A stretch of 37,566 nucleotides of DNA from a virus. The notes beneath the pieces are model-generated. The model saw only the letters and a program-made list of their open reading frames with translations. It was not told the origin of the DNA and did no database searches. The stretch is from the IMG/VR virus record IMGVR_UViG_3300034072_002207, positions 1 through 37,566 of that record; one strand, 5' to 3'. Numbering within the stretch: position 1 is the first letter of the stretch; every line of letters starts with the position of its first letter. The position numbers were made by a program, and so were the translations under genes. Positions 30,950-36,327 of the stretch are shown here, in pieces.

Positions 30950-31375
30950 ATGGCAAAAAACACAGAAGTATTCTTTACCAAGGATATAAGATTTAAACCT
31001 ACAGTTTTTGCATTGGCTGATGGAACAAATGCAAAACAAATTTTTGATCCAAGCGCCGAGGGAAGTCGAATTGACGGCATCGCAATCAGTTCTACTAGTG
31101 TGTCGCAAAAAACTTTGCTTTTGCAGATCAACAATGGGACTACAATATCGAAGCTTGGACACATAACGGTTCCTGCTGGTGCAGGTACTAATGGTAGTGT
31201 AGCCGTTGTTAGTGGAATGAACCGTGGTAATCTGCCATGGCTTAAAATTGATAGTAATGGTAATCCCTATATCAATTTAAACTATGGAATGAATATCGAG
31301 GTTAAGTTGCTAAGTGCCTTAACAGGTTCTGAAACCATCGATATTACTGTTTTCGGTGCCAATTATGATGCATAG
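30950..31375 (+). CDS. Small beta-rich virion-region protein
   Basis: A 141-residue beta-type protein: 'VFFTKDIRFKPTVFALADGTNAKQIFDPSAEGSRIDGIAISSTSV', 'TTISKLGHITVPAGAGTNGSVAVVSGM', 'INLNYGMNIEVKLLSALTGSETIDITVFGANYDA'. Resembles jelly-roll-type accessory proteins near tail tips or fibres. It could bind host polysaccharide or decorate the tail. Function is a guess. Confidence 0.58.
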   Translation: MAKNTEVFFTKDIRFKPTVFALADGTNAKQIFDPSAEGSRIDGIAISSTSVSQKTLLLQINNGTTISKLGHITVPAGAGTNGSVAVVSGMNRGNLPWLKIDSNGNPYINLNYGMNIEVKLLSALTGSETIDITVFGANYDA

Positions 31376-31377
31376 TT

Positions 31378-32160
31378 ATGACAAATAATAGTGATGGGTT
31401 AACACCAACATTACGTCCTCAACTTGGTGTTGGATGGAATAGGGCTTTGCCGGCTGCCTTTGGATTTGGGAACTGTTGGACACCTGACGGTGTCAACGAT
31501 TACTTCACAGTCCCACGACTATTGACCACATCGGTACCGAACGAATGGTCATTTGAGTTTTGGTTCAAACTTAACACGATTACGGCCAACCAAAAGGGGC
31601 ATATAAACATTGTGTTTGTCAATGGGCAGTATCTTCGCATACATTACGAGGCGATGCTGAATCTGTACGTTTCCGTTGGGGCCACTGCATATCTGATAAA
31701 CACTCCGATGGTAACTGGTTCTGTTGGCGATAGAGTATTTATATCCGTTGCCCTGAAAAGCGGTATCCTTAACGTCTACTGCAATGGACTATTAAAGTCT
31801 TCCATATCGATGCCTACAACTCTTACATCCACCATTTCTACATTTGAAATTGGCAGGTTGTTCAACGGTTCTCCTGCTTTCCATTCAGTGGATGAGTTCA
31901 GGTACTATCATAGGGAAGTTACGTTCGAGGATCATTTTGTATCATATAATTCAGGTATCGGCAACAATCCAGCAAGAACAGAGGGCTTAAGATGCTGGCT
32001 CACTTTCGAAAATTTTGAAAGTTTGGATTTTTCACAGGTGCAGGATGGAAGCGATATGGGAATAGGGATCATGGATGTCAGCGGAATGAGCAATCACGCC
32101 AAGCCATTCAACATGGACACCAACCCGGCAAGCCCAACGTACGTACTTAAACCATTTTAG
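31378..32160 (+). CDS. LamG/concanavalin-like jelly-roll protein, candidate receptor-binding adhesin
   Basis: A 260-residue protein with a LamG-type sandwich around residues 35-190: 'DGVNDYFTVPRLL', 'NEWSFEFWFKLNTI', 'GDRVFISVALKSGILNVYCNGLLKSS', 'FEIGRLFNGSPAFHSVDEFRYYHREVTFEDH'. This pattern is found in carbohydrate-binding domains of phage tails. It comes after the tail-tip genes and before lysis. Likely contacts cell-surface glycans (inference). Confidence 0.75.
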   Translation: MTNNSDGLTPTLRPQLGVGWNRALPAAFGFGNCWTPDGVNDYFTVPRLLTTSVPNEWSFEFWFKLNTITANQKGHINIVFVNGQYLRIHYEAMLNLYVSVGATAYLINTPMVTGSVGDRVFISVALKSGILNVYCNGLLKSSISMPTTLTSTISTFEIGRLFNGSPAFHSVDEFRYYHREVTFEDHFVSYNSGIGNNPARTEGLRCWLTFENFESLDFSQVQDGSDMGIGIMDVSGMSNHAKPFNMDTNPASPTYVLKPF

Positions 32161-32162
32161 AT

Positions 32163-32396
32163 ATGAGCTACTACGGAGCAATACCATTTCAGAAAGCAGA
32201 TGAACTCGTGGAGAATTATTGTATTGCAAATCCATCAACTTGGAATTTTGAAAGGCAGTCGGCTCAATATGCTGGTGTAGAGGATTACGAGTTTTCAGAG
32301 AACCAGAAAAACGAGATAGAAAACTTAGGGGGGGTATGGTTTTCTAATGCAGCAGAATTTTTGCGGTGGCTTAATGAATATTTTTTAACTATATAA
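32163..32396 (+). CDS. Hypothetical small protein beside the adhesin
   Basis: A 77-residue acidic protein with no recognised domain ('MSYYGAIPFQKADELVENYCIAN...FLRWLNEYFLTI'). It follows the adhesin after 2 bases and precedes the lysis genes. Trp/Tyr/Phe content is high. Could be a fibre chaperone by position, as chaperones often follow adhesin genes, but the sequence does not show it. Confidence 0.55.
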   Translation: MSYYGAIPFQKADELVENYCIANPSTWNFERQSAQYAGVEDYEFSENQKNEIENLGGVWFSNAAEFLRWLNEYFLTI

Positions 32397-32402
32397 CTAT
32401 AA

Positions 32403-32837
32403 ATGATGGAAACGCTCTTAGCAATATTGAGTACGGCAAGTGTGACTGCCTTGGTTACATGGGCATCAACAAAAGGGAAAACAAAGGCTGAAACGGCTAA
32501 AATTGTCGCTGAAACATACGGTAAAATTGTCGATGATCTCAGAAGCCAGATGAAGTTTCAGGGTGAACAACTCAACCAGCAGACGATACAGATCACGAAG
32601 ATGCAAGAGCGGGAGCTAGAGCATATGAAGATGATCAATCGTCATGACAAGGAGAAGAAGGAGCTGATCGCTAAGCACCATAAGGAGATTACTGAACTGA
32701 ACGATAAGCACCATAAGGAAAAAACCAAGCTTATTACTGCCCATCAAATTGCTGAGACTGAACTTAAGGCCGAAATACAGAAGTTAAAAAATGACTTGGG
32801 CAGTCGAATGGACGAAATTGAGAATAAATTACAATAA
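32403..32837 (+). CDS. Membrane-anchored coiled-coil protein of the lysis cassette
   Basis: A 144-residue protein with one N-terminal transmembrane segment (about residues 3-21, 'ETLLAILSTASVTALVTWAS') and a long charged coiled coil (about 45-144), including repeated HHKE phrases. The layout resembles lambda Rz-type i-spanins and also anchored phage proteins of unknown role. Either ATG (32403 or 32406) may be used. It opens the lysis operon before the holin. Since a single-gene spanin occurs downstream, this protein may serve a different, perhaps antiholin-like, role. Confidence 0.6.
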   Translation: MMETLLAILSTASVTALVTWASTKGKTKAETAKIVAETYGKIVDDLRSQMKFQGEQLNQQTIQITKMQERELEHMKMINRHDKEKKELIAKHHKEITELNDKHHKEKTKLITAHQIAETELKAEIQKLKNDLGSRMDEIENKLQ

Positions 32838-32839
32838 AT

Positions 32840-33187
32840 ATGAAAGCAAGAACAGTAACATTTTTAAAAGAACATTTTGCAATACTTTTTGCATTGATTT
32901 CCTTCTTTGTCTACCCATACGTAATTAGGTGGTTCGATCCTACGGCGGCGACATATGATGCTGGCGTTTTACAGATCATCGTGATCACAATCATTATGTT
33001 CACTATATTTCAGTGGGCAGTATGGCGAGTTATAAATGCGTTATGGCCCGTACTGGCTGAATTTGCGAAGAAATTATTTAACGAATATTTTAAAGAACTA
33101 ACTCCATGGCAACAAATAAAAACCTTCTTGTCGGTGTACTTTGGCTTATTTGCAGCATTAGTAGCGCTCAGCAGAGTTATCAGTTAA
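32840..33187 (+). CDS. Holin-like membrane protein
   Basis: A 115-residue protein with three hydrophobic segments (about residues 12-29, 42-65 and 94-112), 'FAILFALISFFVYPYVI', 'VLQIIVITIIMFTIFQWAVW' and 'TFLSVYFGLFAALVALSRVI'. Size, topology and position just before an exported CHAP hydrolase fit a three-span holin. The end overlaps the hydrolase gene by 82 bases in another frame. No named holin family recognised; the call rests on context. Confidence 0.65.
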   Translation: MKARTVTFLKEHFAILFALISFFVYPYVIRWFDPTAATYDAGVLQIIVITIIMFTIFQWAVWRVINALWPVLAEFAKKLFNEYFKELTPWQQIKTFLSVYFGLFAALVALSRVIS

Positions 33188-33645
33188 GGGATAACATCCA
33201 AAAGACGTACAATTCTCAAATCGGAGTTCGCGAACTTACCGGTAAGAATGATGGTCCTCAGGTTGAAAAATACCTTTCATACGTTTGGCTAAAAAAAGGT
33301 CAGCCGTGGTGCGCTGCATTCGTATCATGGACATTCTATCAAAACGGGGTAAAAAAGGCACGTTCCGGTGGATGTGTCGGACTTATGGAGCAGGGAATAG
33401 TAATTTACAAGGGTGCCAAAGTTTTGCCAAATAAGGCACCACCTTTACATGGTGATGTTTTCTTTATTTGGTACGCTAATAAGAACCGTGTTGCCCACAC
33501 TGGTTTCATCGACGAATGGGGCGATGATATAGTGACTACTGTTGAGGGGAATACCAATTCAGCTGGTAGTAGGGAAGGGGATGGAGTTTATAGAAAGAAA
33601 CGATTAAAAAGACAGGTTTATGCGGTCGCTACTTATATTAATTAG
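33106..33645 (+). CDS. Exported CHAP-family endolysin
   Basis: A 179-residue peptidoglycan hydrolase. It starts with a signal-like segment ('MATNKNLLVGVLWLICSISSA', likely cut before QQ). The catalytic set is C69 in 'QPWCAAFVSW', H131 in 'RVAHTGFI' and E147/N149 in 'VEGNTN', i.e. the Cys-His-polar triad of CHAP/NlpC amidases. The frame is open early, so the ATG at 33106 was kept because it yields the signal peptide. It overlaps the holin gene by 82 bases and the next gene by 26. A secreted endolysin would need less help from the holin. Confidence 0.85.
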   Translation: MATNKNLLVGVLWLICSISSAQQSYQLRDNIQKTYNSQIGVRELTGKNDGPQVEKYLSYVWLKKGQPWCAAFVSWTFYQNGVKKARSGGCVGLMEQGIVIYKGAKVLPNKAPPLHGDVFFIWYANKNRVAHTGFIDEWGDDIVTTVEGNTNSAGSREGDGVYRKKRLKRQVYAVATYIN

Positions 33646-34168
33646 CTTAGTATTTTTGTTCTCATGCGGAACAAGGAAAAGCAATCTGGAAGTTTCAAAG
33701 TCATCTGTTGGACTTGAAAAATCTTCGTTTGAGGAAAGTAAGATCAGGAAAAATGTTACCACTCAGTCAACTTTATCAAACTTCAATTTGTCCTGGGACA
33801 ACGAGACCCTAAAAAACAGCAATGCTGAAATTGATATAGAGGAAACTTTTGACAAGGATGGTAAATTGACTGGAAGGAGAACGAAGGCCAAATTCAACAG
33901 TTCTGAGCATAAGACTGAAAAGAGCAGTTCTTCCAAAACAGATAGCTCGGGCATAAGTGTCGATCGGTCAAAAGTTGAAAATAGGTCTGGGAACAAATCA
34001 AAGGAGACGGAAAATAACTCCGCTAAGAAGAAAGCGGTAGATGCTGATAAAACGGTCGCTGCCAATACTGGAGGTGCCAGTTGGTTGTATTTTGTGGTGA
34101 TTAGTATTGTAGTTATTTTACTTATTTTTTTGTGGTTACGGAAACCCGTAAAAAAGAACCAAAAGTAG
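33620..34168 (+). CDS. Unimolecular spanin candidate (lipoprotein with C-terminal membrane anchor)
   Basis: A 182-residue protein with an N-terminal lipoprotein signal ('MRSLLILISLVFLFSC', acylated C16 in the lipobox LFSC) and one C-terminal transmembrane segment (about residues 154-173), followed by a short basic tail. Between them lies a hydrophilic Ser/Lys/Asp/Asn-rich linker of ~135 residues. This is the design of one-gene spanins such as T1 gp11, which tie outer and inner membranes and fuse them in the last step of lysis. Position after the endolysin supports this. Confidence 0.78.
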   Translation: MRSLLILISLVFLFSCGTRKSNLEVSKSSVGLEKSSFEESKIRKNVTTQSTLSNFNLSWDNETLKNSNAEIDIEETFDKDGKLTGRRTKAKFNSSEHKTEKSSSSKTDSSGISVDRSKVENRSGNKSKETENNSAKKKAVDADKTVAANTGGASWLYFVVISIVVILLIFLWLRKPVKKNQK

Positions 34169-34184
34169 TGTTTATGTTTGCTTC

Positions 34185-34385
34185 ATGAGAATTAACGAAT
34201 CAGAATGGACCAGGATCCTGACAGATGGCAGTAATCTACCAGCTGAAGATGATTGGTTGCCTTATGATAGTTACAATGAAGAATATGACTTTGTATTTCC
34301 GACCTATAAATCTGGCTGGTTCATAAGGCTGATGTGGTTATACGGAGAGGCAACTCATTTTCGTTCTCATTTACGCAGACCATAA
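34185..34385 (+). CDS. Hypothetical small protein at end of late operon
   Basis: A 66-residue acidic, aromatic-rich protein ('MRINESEWTRILTDGSNLPAEDDWLPYDSYNEEYDF...'). It ends 31 bases before the bidirectional terminator, so it is the last gene of the late operon. Could be a small late or moron protein. No domain recognised. Confidence 0.55.
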   Translation: MRINESEWTRILTDGSNLPAEDDWLPYDSYNEEYDFVFPTYKSGWFIRLMWLYGEATHFRSHLRRP

Positions 34386-34415
34386 TTGGTATACATATAT
34401 TTTTAAGTTGCAAAA

Positions 34416-34441
34416 AAAAGCCCCTCAATTGAGGGGCTTTT
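34416..34441. terminator. Bidirectional rho-independent terminator between late operon and hicA
   Basis: A perfect 26-bp palindrome centred at 34428/34429: AAAAGCCCCTCA and its complement. It has an A-run on the left and a T-run on the right, so it terminates on both strands. It abuts the stop codon of the minus-strand hicA-like gene (34442-34444) and separates the converging late and hicBA transcripts. Confidence 0.9.
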
Positions 34442-34693
34442 CTATTGTTTTCTGCCATGTTGCTTATGGGCCTTTTCAATAATATCTATGGCTGCATGCG
34501 CACATTCTGGTGGCTCGATACCAAGGGTTTTACAAATACGGCACATCGTCGCTGGATAGCAAGGATCTGTCGCAGGAACACCTGACATCATTCCTGTTAG
34601 TACATTCCGATAAATGGAATAACCCCTGTTATCCACTCTGACCAAAACACATCCGTTTTGCTCTAGATATTGTTGAAAATCTTCCTTTTTCAT
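34442..34693 (-). CDS. hicA: HicA-like toxin, degenerate at the catalytic position
   Basis: An 83-residue protein that looks like HicA: 'EDFQQYLEQNGCVLVRVDNRGYSIYRN', then 'GVPATDPCYPATMCRICKTLGI', i.e. the short dsRBD-like fold with the final 'LGI' box. In HicA the catalytic His lies in a GS(N/H)H turn; here the turn reads D-N-R-G-Y25-S, so the His is not visible, and activity is doubtful. It overlaps the hicB-like gene by 4 bases. The gene order (B before A) is reversed from most loci. Function assigned by resemblance and pairing. Confidence 0.6.
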   Translation of the reverse strand: MKKEDFQQYLEQNGCVLVRVDNRGYSIYRNVLTGMMSGVPATDPCYPATMCRICKTLGIEPPECAHAAIDIIEKAHKQHGRKQ

Positions 34694-34941
34694 GCGAAGC
34701 TAAGCGGATAAGTTTGTGTAATAATTGTCTCATCATCTTCATAATCTTCTTTAGCTTCAGAAGATTTGAATTCGATCATAGATTGAAAAGCTGAAAACAA
34801 GTTTTCTTTTGCTGTTTCAATGTTTTCTCCCTGTGCGATTACTTCAGGGAATTCTGCGAAGTAAGCCGTGTATCCTTTTGTTTCAGGATCCTGGATCATC
34901 ACTCCGGTAATCTCTAAAATTGGATTTTGCTTGTTGCTCAT
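34690..34941 (-). CDS. hicB: HicB-family antitoxin
   Basis: An 83-residue protein with the HicB N-terminal pattern 'GYTAYFAEFPEVIAQGENIETAKENLFSAFQSMIEF'. The C-terminal part is short and acidic ('EDYEDDETIITQT') and lacks an obvious ribbon-helix-helix or helix-turn-helix DNA-binding domain, so autoregulation may be different from classic HicB. Upstream of the HicA-like gene in a 2-gene operon and divergent from the gene at 35156. Could maintain the prophage or act against other phages (inference). Confidence 0.75.
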   Translation of the reverse strand: MSNKQNPILEITGVMIQDPETKGYTAYFAEFPEVIAQGENIETAKENLFSAFQSMIEFKSSEAKEDYEDDETIITQTYPLSFA

Positions 34942-35155
34942 TTTTCTTTGTTCTTAAGTGATTTGGTATTTTAGTTTTTATTTGCAACGCTCCTAGTTTA
35001 TAGGATTTTGGACAAATTATCAAATATTTAGTTAAATAACAAAATTTTATATATAAAGTTTATAATAGGCAGTAACATATGTTTTCAGAGATGTAATTAT
35101 AAAATAGTGTTTTTGCTAAAATTATTAGTAATATTACGCTTTTGATTTTTTTTAA
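34942..35155. promoter_or_regulatory. AT-rich divergent promoter region between hicBA and the accessory cassette
   Basis: No gene is visible in these 214 bases. It is the start side for genes on both strands, so it should hold promoters for hicB (leftward) and the cassette (rightward). Near the right end are TTTTG (35111-35115), a 10-bp palindrome GTAATATTAC (35128-35137) and TACGCTTTTG (35135-35144), a loose match to the Bacteroidota promoter with the palindrome as a possible operator. Confidence 0.4.
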
Positions 35156-35581
35156 ATGGAAAGTATATTGTTTTTAACTTCAAAGGGAGTTGTGGAATTG
35201 TGGCGAAATAATAGCTTAAGCACGTTTAATGTATATCTAGAAAGACGATATATAGGATTGATAACAAACAATGAGTTACGTCAACACAATGAAGAAAATC
35301 CAGTGTTTAACGAAAAGGAAAAACAATTATTGGTTAATATTTCTTTAAAGAAAGTAGTGCCGGCTTCCCTGATACGTCCAATTCATTTGATAGTAAATGG
35401 AGGGAATTGGATAGCCGAGCGCTACACGTTAAAAACATATCGGGTAAAATGTTCCATGCTCGTAGATAGGGGTTTTATTTGGCAAGAGGTAGTTGATGGG
35501 CGATTAATGTGGATTTCGGATAGAATTACAACCGAAATACTGATGCAGATAGCCCCGCAAATGTTAACTTTACGGAAATAA
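35156..35581 (+). CDS. Orphan accessory protein 1
   Basis: A 141-residue protein without a recognised domain. The N-terminal part 'ELWRNNSLSTFNVYLERRYIGLITNN' shares a short F-x-[VIL]-[YF]-x(4-6)-[IL]-G-x-[IF] phrase with the proteins at 35690 and 35908, suggesting related small beta domains. The C-terminal half ('YTLKTYRVKCSMLVDRGFIWQEVVDGRLMWISDR') looks beta-rich. First gene of the cassette between hicBA and integrase. Could be a lysogenic conversion or defence factor (speculation). Confidence 0.6.
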   Translation: MESILFLTSKGVVELWRNNSLSTFNVYLERRYIGLITNNELRQHNEENPVFNEKEKQLLVNISLKKVVPASLIRPIHLIVNGGNWIAERYTLKTYRVKCSMLVDRGFIWQEVVDGRLMWISDRITTEILMQIAPQMLTLRK

Positions 35582-35598
35582 GTATCTGCAACAGATAC
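35582..35598. repeat. Perfect small hairpin after orphan gene 1
   Basis: GTATCTG (35582-35588), loop CAA, CAGATAC (35592-35598): a perfect 7-bp stem directly behind the TAA of the gene at 35156-35581. No T-run follows, so it is not a standard terminator. It could be an operator, an mRNA-stabilising hairpin or part of a recombination site near the integrase end. Confidence 0.5.
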
Positions 35599-35619
35599 AC
35601 GATCAAGTAATCCCAAGTG

Positions 35620-35703
35620 ATGAGCTGGCGGGTTAGCAAAAATGTCAGCGGTTTAGAAGCCGATATAGAAGATTTAAAAAAGCTGTATAATGGAACCAAT
35701 TGA
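35620..35703 (+). CDS. Tiny ORF between orphan genes (27 aa)
   Basis: A 27-residue ORF (MSWRVSKNVSGLEADIEDLK, then KLYNGTN) overlapping the next gene's start by 14 bases. The sequence is a single amphipathic helix (heptad-like) without low complexity. It would fill the gap between 35581 and 35690 and may be translationally coupled to the next gene. Its size makes it uncertain. Confidence 0.4.
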   Translation: MSWRVSKNVSGLEADIEDLKKLYNGTN

Positions 35704-35902
35704 GTTAAATGTTGGTGGAAAATTCTACACGGCAATGCCTATGCCAGATGGAAGTTTTGAAATTTTCGACGATAAAGGTCGACTTGGCACGATTACTCCT
35801 GTGGTAGAAGAACCTATGTTTGTAAAGTGGGTAACGGCTGATTTGATGAGTACAGAACTAGCTCAAAAAATTGGTGAAGCAATTGAAAATATGGAGATGT
35901 AA
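35690..35902 (+). CDS. Orphan accessory protein 2
   Basis: A 70-residue acidic protein: 'MEPIELNVGGKFYTAMPMPDGSFEIFDDKGRLGTITPVVEEPMF...'. The phrase 'MPDGSFEIFDDKGRLGTI' resembles 'MPHVDFQLFYGNTLIGTF' in the next protein, and both end in a short helix with '[KD]IGEx[IL]', so the two appear to be paralogues. Unknown function; part of the small-gene cassette. Confidence 0.58.
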   Translation: MEPIELNVGGKFYTAMPMPDGSFEIFDDKGRLGTITPVVEEPMFVKWVTADLMSTELAQKIGEAIENMEM

Positions 35903-35907
35903 TTATA

Positions 35908-36114
35908 GTGAAGATAATTGAATACAGATGCACAAGATTTAATCCACCAGTCGTTTACCAGCTGGTGCAGTTAATGCCACACGTAGACTTCCAACTATTT
36001 TATGGAAATACACTTATTGGCACCTTTGCTATTAAAAATGGAGCTTGCGAACAAACTGGCGGCAGAGAGGTGACTGATGAAATGGTGGAAGATATTGGTG
36101 AATTGATCAAGTGA
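35908..36114 (+). CDS. Orphan accessory protein 3, paralogue of orphan 2
   Basis: A 68-residue protein from a GTG start, 5 bases after the previous stop: 'MKIIEYRCTRFNPPVVYQLVQLMPHVDFQLFYGNTLIGTFAIKNG', then a helix ending 'DEMVEDIGELIK'. It shares the small beta-domain phrase and the C-terminal helix with the preceding gene, implying tandem duplication. It converges with the DUF6965-like gene (2-base gap), with no terminator visible. Confidence 0.55.
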   Translation: MKIIEYRCTRFNPPVVYQLVQLMPHVDFQLFYGNTLIGTFAIKNGACEQTGGREVTDEMVEDIGELIK

Positions 36115-36115
36115 T

Positions 36116-36325
36116 TTATTGGTTAGCCTCGATCAGAATCTTCATCTTTAATAGCCTATCCAGTAATGGCGCCTTAGTGAAATCTGTTGGAGCTGCCTTT
36201 ATCCCCTCAAAGTGAGAATCTACGAATAATTTGTAATCATTGACTTTTGTTGCTTCGTTCAAATAAACTGGCATTTGAGGTGCCGATGCGTTTTTAAACC
36301 ATTCTTCTAGTTTATTAATATCCAT
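36116..36325 (-). CDS. DUF6965-like small protein
   Basis: A 69-residue protein ('MDINKLEEWFKNASAPQMPVYLNEATKVNDYKLFVDSHFEGIKAAPT...PLLDRLLKMK'). It matches the pattern of a small helical family I recall from Bacteroidota phages and mobile elements (DUF6965: 'LxxWL...LPxxVxLxxxxxIxDxxxFVxSHL...'). It starts 2 bases after the integrase stop on the same strand, so it is probably made with the integrase. Function not known; an excisionase-like or control role is possible but unproven. Confidence 0.6.
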   Translation of the reverse strand: MDINKLEEWFKNASAPQMPVYLNEATKVNDYKLFVDSHFEGIKAAPTDFTKAPLLDRLLKMKILIEANQ

Positions 36326-36327
36326 CG

